A stretch of 64,000 nt of DNA from assembly GCA_030123545.1 (NCBI GenBank), contig CP126124.1, positions 868,001 through 932,000 of the forward strand, read 5' to 3'. The position numbers and the translations under genes were made by a program. This document shows positions 1 through 9,365 of this stretch, piece by piece. This DNA comes from Burkholderiaceae bacterium (GTDB lineage: Bacteria > Pseudomonadota > Gammaproteobacteria > Burkholderiales > Burkholderiaceae_C). Position 1 is the stretch's first letter, and every line of letters begins with the position of its first letter. The notes under the pieces were generated by a model, which worked only from the letters and a program-made list of their open reading frames with translations, did no database searches and was not told where the DNA came from.

Positions 1-744
1 GTGTTGCTGACCGAAGCGGCGGTGTCGTACCTGCTGACATGGCGGGCGATGGGGCGCGTGTTGCGGCCTTCAGCGCTGGGCTTGCGGCGGGCTGGCGCGG
101 TCGCGCTGCACCGGATTCGCCGCCTGCCCTGGGGCTCGGCGACGGCGCTGCTCGCGCTGATGTTCGTCAGCTTCCTGTTCCTGAACGCGGACCGCTGGTT
201 TGCCGCCGACCTGCTGCCGCACAGCGGGTTCGCGGTCTACGCGTTCGCCTGGGTGCTGCTGTCGGTCGCGCAATCGGTGCAGATCGTGATCAACGCATCG
301 TTCTACCCGCTGCTCGCGCGCCGCTACGCGAGCCACGGCCGGCGCGCGGCGTTCCGGTTCTGCGCGATCGCGTCGATCGGGCTGCTGGCGGTCTGCGTTG
401 TCGGGCTATGGCCGGTCGACTGGCTGCTCGGGGCGATCGTTGGGCGCTGGTTCCCGGCCTACGACGCAGCACGGGCCATCTTCGCGATCTTCCTCGTGGT
501 TGCGGCACTGCGCGTGTCCGACTTCTGGAGCAGCTACTTGGTGATCGTCGGCGTCGAGCGCCGGTTGCTGGCGGTCTACGTCGTCGTCGGCGTGGTGGTC
601 TGCGGTGCATGGGTGCTCGCGGTGCGCCCCTGGGCCGGTGGCACGTTCGGCGTGGTCGAGGTTGCCTGGCTCGCCTGCGGCCTGACCGTGGCCGGCTATG
701 CGTCCGCGCTGGCCACCGCCTGGCTGAATCGGAGGGACCGGTGA
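1..744 (+). CDS. Polysaccharide flippase (Wzx-like), C-terminal part
   Basis: The reading frame is open from the window edge, so the 5' end of the gene is missing. The visible 247 residues are a series of hydrophobic helices separated by short Arg-rich loops, as expected for the second half of a MATE/Wzx oligosaccharide flippase that moves lipid-linked repeat units across the inner membrane. No soluble motif is present, so the assignment rests on topology and on the neighbours (acyltransferase, polymerase, glycosyltransferases). The stop TGA shares 4 bp (GTGA) with the next start, so the two genes are probably translationally coupled. Confidence 0.6.
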   Translation: MLLTEAAVSYLLTWRAMGRVLRPSALGLRRAGAVALHRIRRLPWGSATALLALMFVSFLFLNADRWFAADLLPHSGFAVYAFAWVLLSVAQSVQIVINASFYPLLARRYASHGRRAAFRFCAIASIGLLAVCVVGLWPVDWLLGAIVGRWFPAYDAARAIFAIFLVVAALRVSDFWSSYLVIVGVERRLLAVYVVVGVVVCGAWVLAVRPWAGGTFGVVEVAWLACGLTVAGYASALATAWLNRRDR

Positions 745-1721
745 GCGGCGCGCGACGCCTGCTGGCAGGTCTGTGGCCGATGAGCTGGTGGCGAAGCCTC
801 GTCGAACTGCGCCGCGGCGTGCGCCTGCATCCGACCGCAGTGCTGCTGGGGCGGGCCGGCGCGATCGAGTTCGGGCGCGGCAGCAGCATAGGCGCGCGCG
901 GCCGGTTCGACGTTGGCGCGGGTGGGCGCATCGTCTGCGACGAGCGGGTCTGGATGTCGACCGACGTCGAACTCGAGACTGCGACGACGATCACGATCGG
1001 TACCGGCACCACGGTGCAGCGCCGTTGCAGCATCAACGGCAGCACGCGTATCGGCGCCGGCTGCATCTTCGCGCCGAACGTGTTCGTGTCGTCAGGCACG
1101 CATCCGTTCCGGTTCATCCCGCATCTGCCGATCCGCGAGCAGGAACGCAGGATCGCCGCCTCGCCGGCCGATGCGGCGGCGGTCGACCGGCCAGTCTGGA
1201 TCCAGGACGACTGCTGGCTCGGCACCAACGTGGTCGTGTGTCCGGGCGTGACCCTGGGCAAGGGCAGCGTGATCGGTGCTAACAGCGTGGTGACGCGCGA
1301 CATCGCGCCGTACACGGTGGTCGCCGGCGCGCCGGCGCGGCCGATAGCCAGCAGGATGGCGTGGGCGCCGGGCCGTTCGGTGGACCCCGGCAACGAGTCC
1401 GACTGGCCGTACATCCTCGGCGGCCGCGTGCGGCCGGCGGCGGACGGGCGGCAAGCGTATGTCGAGGCTACCGTGGAAGCGCCGGTTTGCGTCGCGCTCG
1501 CGGGCGAGCCGGCAGATTGCGTCGCCATAGATTGGATAGCTTTGTCGAATGTCGAATTCGCGGTCGGCAGCCGCCGATTCAATGTCGGTGCAGGCAGCGG
1601 CCAGGTGGAAGTGCCTGCAGATACATTGCGGGCGACGGCGGGTGTGCGCTGGTGCACGATCGCGATCGTCGGCGCGGCGGACAGCGCTCTGCGCGTCGGG
1701 CGGATCGCGCTGTCGAATTAG
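741..1721 (+). CDS. Left-handed beta-helix (hexapeptide) acyltransferase with long C-terminal extension
   Basis: The protein has 326 residues. The start is GTG at 741, chosen because GGAGGG lies just upstream and because it overlaps the previous stop; ATG 780 is the alternative. Residues about 30-200 show hexapeptide-repeat character ([LIV]-G-x4) and the end typical of the family, GANSVVTRDI followed by VVAGAPARPI. Such enzymes transfer acetyl groups to sugars of the repeat unit in the cytoplasm. The roughly 130 residues after the helix are an unidentified, beta-rich tail that ordinary acetyltransferases of this type lack. Cluster context makes it an O-acetyl (or other acyl) transferase acting on the exopolysaccharide. 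Confidence 0.75.
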   Translation: MSGARRLLAGLWPMSWWRSLVELRRGVRLHPTAVLLGRAGAIEFGRGSSIGARGRFDVGAGGRIVCDERVWMSTDVELETATTITIGTGTTVQRRCSINGSTRIGAGCIFAPNVFVSSGTHPFRFIPHLPIREQERRIAASPADAAAVDRPVWIQDDCWLGTNVVVCPGVTLGKGSVIGANSVVTRDIAPYTVVAGAPARPIASRMAWAPGRSVDPGNESDWPYILGGRVRPAADGRQAYVEATVEAPVCVALAGEPADCVAIDWIALSNVEFAVGSRRFNVGAGSGQVEVPADTLRATAGVRWCTIAIVGAADSALRVGRIALSN

Positions 1722-1727
1722 CTGACC

Positions 1728-3053
1728 ATGGCAAGGCATTTCCTGATCGTATGGATCGTGTACTGGCTGGCGGTCGCGCTGATGCCAGTGCACTCTATCT
1801 ATCCGGCGACCGGCCCGGCGTTCGTGCTGCAACTGGTATTCGTGCTGCTGACGCTGGCGGCATTTGCGGTGACCCATGCGTATCTCGGCTGCCCGCCGCG
1901 ACTGCCGGCCGGCCGCTTCGATCTGCGCGCGGCACCGCAGCTTGCGCGGCTCGCGCTGGTGATGTCGCTGATCGGGCTGCTTTGCGTGCTGTATGACAAG
2001 ATCGTGGTGCAGGGCATCGACTTCTCGCAGGGCATCGTCGCGGCACGCGAGCAATGGCGGCGGCTCGGTGAGGAGCGCGACGGTGCCGCGTCGTCGGTGT
2101 TCAGCGTGCTCGGCTATCTGCTGGGCAGCGGCTACTTCGTCGCAGCGGTGCTGGCCGCGACGCAGATCCGCACGATGACCGTGCGGCAGCGGCTGCGGAC
2201 GCTGCTCGCCGCGGCGGTGTTGCTGCTGGTCGGCTCGGCGATCTCGGGGGGGCGCTCCAGCGTACTGCTGCTCGCCGCGATGGTGCTGGGCGGGACGGCG
2301 GCGCGCGGCAGCCTGTCGCTGCGCGAATTGTTCCCGCGGCGCCGCCAGCGACGTGCGTTGATGGTGGTGGCACTCGTTGCGGCCGGCTACACGGTAAACG
2401 TGTTCTATCTGCGCGCCGCCGCCAGTGATCTGTCCGCCCAGCGCTACGCCACCGGTTTCCTGGCCAACCTGGGTTTGCAGCTCGACGGCTGGTATCGGTC
2501 ATTGCTCGATGGCAGCGCGCTCAGTTCGCTGTCGGCGATGGTCGTGCTCAGCGTCAGCTATGTGACGCACAGCTTCGCGACGACTGCGGCGCTGGTCGAT
2601 CTGCCGCCCGAGGGCAAGTCGGTTTTGTTTTCGCATGTCGCGGAAATCCTGGCGAAGATCGGCGTGATGGCCTACCCGGACGAGAACTGGTATCTGGCCG
2701 GCCGCTTCCCCTCGGTTCCGGGGGCGCTGTGGCAGTTGGGCGGTCCGGCGGCGGTGCTGGCCGGCAGTTTATTGCTCGGGGCCGCCGCCGCAGCCGCCCG
2801 GGCCTGGACCATGCTGCGCCCCGCGCAACTGCTGCCGCTCGGCGTGTTCGTGATGATGTACGCGGTGCTGGTGCTGACGCCGGCGCTGCTGGCGGTGGAC
2901 TTCCTGAGTTTTCCGTTCATAGCAGTCGCGTTCGTGTTGCTTGCGTTGGCCGACCGGCTGCTGCGCCGCCGCCGCGCTGCGCGTTCACGGCGCGTGCCGA
3001 CGGGCACCGCGGCCATGATCGCCGTGTCGAACAAGAGGGTGGCCCGCGCATGA
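1728..3053 (+). CDS. O-antigen/exopolysaccharide polymerase-like membrane protein
   Basis: The product has 441 residues with about 10-12 predicted membrane helices and a large loop in the C-terminal half, the layout of Wzy-type repeat-unit polymerases, which join lipid-linked units on the periplasmic side. The sequence AISGGRSS at about residues 165-172 resembles the short conserved Gly/Arg stretch seen in this oligosaccharide repeat unit polymerase group. Wzy proteins diverge strongly, so the call depends on topology plus its place between acyltransferase and glycosyltransferase. Its stop overlaps the next start (ATGA). Confidence 0.6.
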   Translation: MARHFLIVWIVYWLAVALMPVHSIYPATGPAFVLQLVFVLLTLAAFAVTHAYLGCPPRLPAGRFDLRAAPQLARLALVMSLIGLLCVLYDKIVVQGIDFSQGIVAAREQWRRLGEERDGAASSVFSVLGYLLGSGYFVAAVLAATQIRTMTVRQRLRTLLAAAVLLLVGSAISGGRSSVLLLAAMVLGGTAARGSLSLRELFPRRRQRRALMVVALVAAGYTVNVFYLRAAASDLSAQRYATGFLANLGLQLDGWYRSLLDGSALSSLSAMVVLSVSYVTHSFATTAALVDLPPEGKSVLFSHVAEILAKIGVMAYPDENWYLAGRFPSVPGALWQLGGPAAVLAGSLLLGAAAAAARAWTMLRPAQLLPLGVFVMMYAVLVLTPALLAVDFLSFPFIAVAFVLLALADRLLRRRRAARSRRVPTGTAAMIAVSNKRVARA

Positions 3054-4615
3054 GGATAGGCTTCGCCAATATCTATTCGTTCCGGCCGCATCCGGAGCAT
3101 CTGAGCTTTCTCGCGACGCTGATGCGGCGGGCCGGGCATCAGACGTTCTTCCTGACCTGCGATGCCGGTGTGTCGAACTGCTACCCGCGCGCGATCAAGG
3201 GCACGAGCAAGCTGCAGGAGTGTCCGAAGTGCATGCTCGGCGGCCTGCGCAGCTATCCGCTTTTGCCGATGACCTCGATTTCAGCCTCTGCTCCGCCGGC
3301 TGCGCCGATGCTGGACGAGGCGACGCTGGACCGGATTGCGCTCTCGAGCGCGTGCACCGTGAACCGCACCGAAACCGACGCCGAATGGAACGCGCCGCCG
3401 GTGGTCGCGGTCAAGCGCAGCCTGTACCGGCCGATCGAGGTGGTGTACCAGAGCACGCTGCGCTGGATCGCACGCAACCGGCTCGATGCGGTGATCTGCT
3501 TCAACGGCCGCATGGCGCTGCCGCGCGCGCTGACCCAGGCCTGCGTGCAGGCCGGCATTCCGTATCTGACCCACGAGCGCACCTGGTTCGGCGACGGCCT
3601 GCACTTGGTGCCGAATGCGAGCTGCCTGTCGATCGCCGAGGTGAACCGGATGAGCCGCGACTTCGCCGACCGGCCGCTGACGCTGGAGCAGGCGCAGTTT
3701 GCGGCAAAGCTGGTCTGCGAGCGCTTCGTGCAGCGCAATTCGCTCGAATGGCGCGTCTACAACCGCAACCCCGAGCCCACGCCCTGGCCGCTGGCGGCAC
3801 CGGACCCGCGGGTGCTGGTGCTGCCGAGCAGCCGCAACGAATTCGCGGGCCAGCCCGAGTGGCAGAGCGGCTGGGGCGACAACACCGAGGCGCTGGACGA
3901 CTTCTTCGCGGCGTTCGGTATCGCGCCCGGACAGGTCGTGGTGCGCTGTCACCCGAACTGGGCCGAGAAGATCGGCCAGTCGATCGGTACGCCGTCGAGC
4001 GATCTGTACCGCGCTTGGACCGGTAAGCGTGGCATCCACTGCATCGCCAGCAACGAGCGCGCCAGCACCTACGACCTGATCCAGCAGGCCGACCTGGTGG
4101 TGATGAACGGCGGCAGCGCGGCGATGGAGGCCGGGGTCTGCGGCAAGCAGGTTGTCTGCCTCGGGCCGGTGAACTATGAGAGTGCCGGCTGCGTGCGCGT
4201 GTTCCGCGACCGCGACGCGCTGTACCGGCCCGATGCGCAGACGCCGCTCGATCCGGACGCGGTGATCCGCAAGACCCTGCGCTTTCTGTACCTGAGCGCG
4301 CGGCGCTTTCCGCAGTTCGTGAACCAGGTGCGCGCGATCAGCACGACCCGGTACGAGTATTTCGAAGGCGCGAGCGCGGAGCGCGTTGTCGCGATGCTGA
4401 AGACCGGGCGGCTCGAGCCGGACGACGCGAGCTTCGCGGCCGACAGTGCCGGCGAGGATACTGTCGTCGAGGCATTGCGCCGCAAGGAATGGGCGCGGCT
4501 TGCGGACTATGTGCCGCCGCGGCCGGTCGCGGTGCCGCTCCGGATCGAGCGCCGCGCCGGCCTGCGCTGGGTCGACGGCCTGCGCGAGAAGTTCCCGAAA
4601 GGGGACCAGGGCTGA
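3050..4615 (+). CDS. Capsule-synthesis-type glycosyltransferase
   Basis: The protein has 521 residues. The ATG at 3050 overlaps the preceding stop by 4 bp, which fixes the start although the frame is open much further upstream. The C-terminal half looks like the capsule polysaccharide biosynthesis (KpsC/KpsS-like) fold: VVVRCHPNW near residues 299-307, then VVMNGGSAAMEAGVCGK, the nucleotide-sugar binding loop that precedes the C-terminal helix. It probably acts in the cytoplasm, adding a sugar to the growing repeat unit or to a terminus. Substrate cannot be read from sequence. Confidence 0.6.
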   Translation: MRIGFANIYSFRPHPEHLSFLATLMRRAGHQTFFLTCDAGVSNCYPRAIKGTSKLQECPKCMLGGLRSYPLLPMTSISASAPPAAPMLDEATLDRIALSSACTVNRTETDAEWNAPPVVAVKRSLYRPIEVVYQSTLRWIARNRLDAVICFNGRMALPRALTQACVQAGIPYLTHERTWFGDGLHLVPNASCLSIAEVNRMSRDFADRPLTLEQAQFAAKLVCERFVQRNSLEWRVYNRNPEPTPWPLAAPDPRVLVLPSSRNEFAGQPEWQSGWGDNTEALDDFFAAFGIAPGQVVVRCHPNWAEKIGQSIGTPSSDLYRAWTGKRGIHCIASNERASTYDLIQQADLVVMNGGSAAMEAGVCGKQVVCLGPVNYESAGCVRVFRDRDALYRPDAQTPLDPDAVIRKTLRFLYLSARRFPQFVNQVRAISTTRYEYFEGASAERVVAMLKTGRLEPDDASFAADSAGEDTVVEALRRKEWARLADYVPPRPVAVPLRIERRAGLRWVDGLREKFPKGDQG

Positions 4616-4662
4616 GCCGCCGCGCGGCGGCACCTGCAAGAATCGATGAAGATGGGGGAACG

Positions 4663-5627
<965 letters not shown>

Positions 5628-5631
<4 letters not shown>

Positions 5632-6983
5632 AGATCACGGTATTCGGCGGCGGCTACGTCGGCCTGGTCACTGCGGCATGTCTTGCGGACGTCGGCTATT
5701 CAGTGGTCTGCGTCGACGTGGACGCGCGGCGCATCGAGGGATTGAAGCAGGGCATCGTGCCGATCTACGAGCCGGGGCTGAAGGATCTGATCCTGGGCAA
5801 TGCAAAAGAGGGCAGGCTCGAGTTCACGACCGATGCGGCGCACGGTGTACGGCACGGCGAACTGCTGTTCATCGCCGTCGGTACGCCGCCGGACGAAGAC
5901 GGCCGCGCCGACCTGCAACACGTGCTGGCGGTGGCCGAGACGATAGGCTCGCACATGGACGGCTACAAGCTCGTCGTGGACAAGTCGACGGTGCCGGTCG
6001 GCACTGCGGACCGGGTGCGCGCCGCGGTGCGCGCGCAGCTCGACGCGCGCGGCGTGGAACACGAATTCGACGTCTGCTCGAACCCGGAATTCCTGAAGGA
6101 GGGCTCGGCGATCGAGGACTTCACGCGCGGTGCGCGCATCGTGGTTGGCAGCGATGCACCGCGCGCGGAGGCGCTGATGCGGCGCTGCTATGCGCCGTTC
6201 AACCGCAATCACGACATCTTGATGGTCATGGACGTCCGCTCCGCCGAGCTGACCAAGTACGCGGCGAATGCGATGCTCGCGACCAAGATCAGCTTCATGA
6301 ACGAGCTGGCGAACCTGGCGGAACGGCTCGACGCCGACATCGACCGGGTGCGCCTGGGCATAGGTTCGGATCCGCGCATCGGCTACCAGTTCATCTACCC
6401 GGGCTGCGGCTACGGCGGCTCGTGCTTTCCGAAGGACGTGCAGGCGCTGGCGCGCACCGCGCGCGAGGTCGGTTACGAAGCGGAACTGCTGCGGGCAGTC
6501 GAGGCGGTGAACCAGCGCCAGAAGCAGGTGCTGCACGCAAAATTGGCGCATGCGTTCGACGGCGCGCTGCGCGGCAAACGGATCGCGGTCTGGGGCCTCG
6601 CGTTCAAGCCGAACACCGACGACATGCGCGATGCGCCGAGCCGTGCACTGATCGAGGCGCTGTGGGCCGACGGGGCCGTGGTGCAGGCCTACGACCCGGA
6701 GGCGATGCGCGAATGCGAGCGCATCTACGGCAGGCGCGACGACCTTAGCCTGTGCGCGAGCCGCGACGAGGCGCTTGCCGGCGCCGACGCGCTGGTGATC
6801 TGCACCGAGTGGAAGACGTTCCGCACCGTCGAGCCCGATGCGCTGAAGCGCGCACTGCGTTACCCGGTCGTGGTCGACGGCCGCAACCTGTACGATCCGG
6901 CAGTGATGGCCGCCGCAGGCCTGCTGTACTACGCGGTCGGGCGCGGGCGCAGCGCGGTGGGTCCGCGGAGCGCCGTGCAATGA
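5628..6983 (+). CDS. ugd: UDP-glucose 6-dehydrogenase
   Basis: The 451-residue protein oxidises UDP-glucose to UDP-glucuronate with two NAD+. Seen directly: the N-terminal dinucleotide motif GGGYVGLV at residues 7-14, the central domain segment KYAANAMLATKISFMNE and the catalytic-cysteine motif GYGGSCFPKDV near residue 265, followed by the C-terminal UDP-binding domain with GLAFKPNTDDMRDAP. Full length for the family. It overlaps the UXS stop (ATGA) and the following glycosyltransferase start (ATGA), so all three are one transcriptional and probably one translational unit. Confidence 0.96.
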
Positions 6984-7762
6984 CGGTCGGCGACGACGAT
7001 CTGGTCTCGATCATCACGCCGGCTTACCGTGCAGCCGGCGTGGTCGGCGAGACGATCCGATCGGTCGTCGCGCAGACGCATCCGCACTGGGAGATGCTGA
7101 TCGCCGACGACTGCTCGCCCGACGACACGCGCGAGGTGGTGCGACAGTGGGAGCAAGCCGACCCACGCGTGAAGCTGATCGCGCTGGCGCGCAACGGCGG
7201 GCCAGCGCAGGCCCGGAATGCGGCGCTGGAGCGCGCGCGCGGGCGCTGGATCGCGTTCCTCGACAGCGACGACCTGTGGCTGCCGGCCAAGCTCGAGCGC
7301 AGCATCGCGCACGCCAGGCAGCAGCAGGCCGGCTTCGTGTTCACCGGGTTCCGGCGCATCAATGCCGACGGCAGCGTGACCGGGCGCTATATCGCTGCGC
7401 CGCGCAGCCTGTCGTACCGGCAACTGCTTGGCAACACTGCGATCGCGACCTCCACCGTACTGCTCGACCGCCGGGTCGTCGGCGAGATACGCATGCGCAA
7501 GACCTACTACGACGACCTCGACTGCTGGCTGCGCATCCTCAAGGGCGCAGAAGGAGCGCAGTGCGGGCGCCTGGCGCATGGCCTGGACGACGATCTGATG
7601 CGCTACCGGGTGATGGGCCATTCGGTGTCGCGCAACAAGCGGCGCTCTGCGGCGCATGTCTGGCGCGCGTACCGCGAGTTGGAGCGCCTGAGCCTGCCGG
7701 CGTCGCTCTGGTACTTCGGCCAGTACGCGCTGCACGGCGTACTGAAGTACCGGAAGTTCTGA
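6980..7762 (+). CDS. Family 2 glycosyltransferase
   Basis: A 260-residue GT-A protein. It begins with VSIITPAYRAAGVVGETI, has the nucleotide-binding aspartate in IADDCSPDDT and the metal-binding D-x-D-type motif FLDSDDLW near residues 93-100. Family members with this layout are cytoplasmic or peripheral membrane enzymes adding single sugars to the lipid-linked repeat unit. No membrane helix is present. The start at 6980 overlaps the ugd stop by 4 bp. The donor sugar is unknown; UDP-xylose or UDP-glucuronate from the two preceding enzymes are reasonable candidates by context only. Confidence 0.85.
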   Translation: MTVGDDDLVSIITPAYRAAGVVGETIRSVVAQTHPHWEMLIADDCSPDDTREVVRQWEQADPRVKLIALARNGGPAQARNAALERARGRWIAFLDSDDLWLPAKLERSIAHARQQQAGFVFTGFRRINADGSVTGRYIAAPRSLSYRQLLGNTAIATSTVLLDRRVVGEIRMRKTYYDDLDCWLRILKGAEGAQCGRLAHGLDDDLMRYRVMGHSVSRNKRRSAAHVWRAYRELERLSLPASLWYFGQYALHGVLKYRKF

Positions 7763-7769
7763 GGCAGGT

Positions 7770-8690
7770 GTGGTTGCGCAGCAGACGCTCCTGACCGGCG
7801 GGACCGGCTTCGCCGGGCGCGTGCTGGTGCGGCGCCTGGCGGCGTCGGGCCGACCAGTGCGCCTGCTCGTGCGCCGCCCGGACCCGGATGCAGGCGTGCC
7901 GGTGCATTGCGTGACCGACTGGAGCGACGAGGCCGCGCTGCGCGGCGCGATGGAGGGGGTCGATGCCGTCTGCCACCTCGCGGGGCTCGCGCATCTGACT
8001 GGCCGCGCACCGGCCGACGAGGATCAGCGGTTCGACGCGGTCAATGTCGGGCTGAGCTGCCGGGTCGCGCAGGCAGCGTTTGCAGCAGGCGTGCGCCGCT
8101 TCGTGTTCGTCAGCTCGATCGGCGCGGTGGCGACGTCGACCCGGCCCGGTGAAGCGCTGAACGAGCAGAGCCCTTGTCGTCCGACGACGCCGTACGGCCG
8201 CTCGAAGCTGCGCGCCGAAGCGCGCCTGCGCGAGATCGCCGACGCACACCACGCCGAACTGGTCGTGGTGCGGCCGCCGCTGGTGCATGGCCGCAATGCG
8301 CCCGGCAACCTGGCTCGGCTGGCCAAGCTGGTGGCTACCGGGCTGCCGTTGCCGCTGGCCGGCATCGCGAACCAGCGCAGCCTGATCCACGTGGACAATC
8401 TGGCGCGAGTGCTCGAGTTGTGCCTGGACCACCCGGCGGCGGCCGGAGAGACCTTCCACGTACGCGATCTGCACGACTATTCGACGCCGGACATCCTGCG
8501 CGGTCTGGCCCGTGCGATGGGCCGGCCGCCGAGGATGTTCGGTTTGCCGATGCCGGTGTTGCGCTGGCTCGCCGGCGCGGCCGGGCAGCGCGAGACGTTC
8601 GGGCAGTTGACCGGCTGGCTGCAGGTGGACGACGCGCATGTCCGGGCCCTGCTCGGCTTCGTGCCGGCCGAGGTCGAATTCGCGGCGTGA
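7770..8690 (+). CDS. NAD-dependent sugar epimerase/dehydratase
   Basis: The 306-residue extended SDR starts with GTG at 7770, seven bases after the glycosyltransferase stop. It shows the Rossmann motif TGGTGFAGRVLVRRL, the serine in VFVSSIGAVA and the catalytic Y-x-x-x-K in PYGRSKLRAE. Enzymes of this kind next to an initiating sugar-phosphate transferase usually act as C4-epimerases or 4-reductases preparing the first sugar of the repeat unit. Here that sugar would be built together with the WbpM/CapD-type dehydratase downstream, as in quinovosamine or fucosamine synthesis, but this is inference. Confidence 0.75.
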   Translation: MVAQQTLLTGGTGFAGRVLVRRLAASGRPVRLLVRRPDPDAGVPVHCVTDWSDEAALRGAMEGVDAVCHLAGLAHLTGRAPADEDQRFDAVNVGLSCRVAQAAFAAGVRRFVFVSSIGAVATSTRPGEALNEQSPCRPTTPYGRSKLRAEARLREIADAHHAELVVVRPPLVHGRNAPGNLARLAKLVATGLPLPLAGIANQRSLIHVDNLARVLELCLDHPAAAGETFHVRDLHDYSTPDILRGLARAMGRPPRMFGLPMPVLRWLAGAAGQRETFGQLTGWLQVDDAHVRALLGFVPAEVEFAA

Positions 8691-8723
8691 CGACAATAGG
8701 ATCCGGCTGGGAGTGGCGATCAG

Positions 8724-9287
8724 GTGATGAAACGGGCGTTCGATCTGTTGCTGGCGGTGCTGGCCGCGATGCTGCTTGCGCTGCCGTTCCTGCTGGTCTG
8801 GCTCGCCGTGCGCGCGACCTCGCCCGGGCCGGCGCTGTACTGGTCGGATCGGGTCGGCGTGCGCAACCGGATCTTCCGGATGCCGAAGTTCCGCAGCATG
8901 CGCGTCGGCACGCCGGCGCTGGCGACCCATCTGCTGCAGGACCCCGCCGTCTACCTGACGCCGATCGGCTCGTTCCTGCGCAAGACCAGTCTGGACGAGC
9001 TGCCGCAGCTGTGGAGCATTCTGGTCGGCGACATGAGCTTCGTCGGGCCGCGCCCGGCGCTGTTCAACCAAGCCGACCTGATCGCGCTGCGCACGCGGCA
9101 TGGCGTCGACGCGCTGGTGCCGGGGCTGACCGGCTGGGCGCAGATCAACGGGCGCGACGAGTTGCCGATCCCGGCCAAGGTCGCGCTCGACGTCGAATAT
9201 CTGGAGCGCAGGTCGCTGGCGTTCGACCTGCGGATCCTGTGGTTGACGGTCGTCCGCGTGCTGCGCCGCGACGGGGTGTCGCACTGA
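8724..9287 (+). CDS. Initiating sugar-phosphate transferase (short WcaJ/PglC type)
   Basis: The 187-residue protein belongs to the bacterial sugar transferase family (PF02397). It has one N-terminal hydrophobic segment, the motif KFRSMR, and the signature DELPQLWSILVGDMSFVGPR. These monotopic or single-span enzymes transfer a sugar-1-phosphate to undecaprenyl phosphate and so start repeat-unit assembly at the inner face of the inner membrane. The short length matches PglC-like minimal forms rather than full WcaJ. The start is GTG 8724 or ATG 8727; the sequence does not decide between them. Confidence 0.88.
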   Translation: MMKRAFDLLLAVLAAMLLALPFLLVWLAVRATSPGPALYWSDRVGVRNRIFRMPKFRSMRVGTPALATHLLQDPAVYLTPIGSFLRKTSLDELPQLWSILVGDMSFVGPRPALFNQADLIALRTRHGVDALVPGLTGWAQINGRDELPIPAKVALDVEYLERRSLAFDLRILWLTVVRVLRRDGVSH

Positions 9288-9365
9288 TGCGCCGCGCTGT
9301 CCGGTCGGCCGCCATGCCCGTTCGTGCGTTGTCCAATGGTTGACCGAATTCGAGCACGAACCCCG

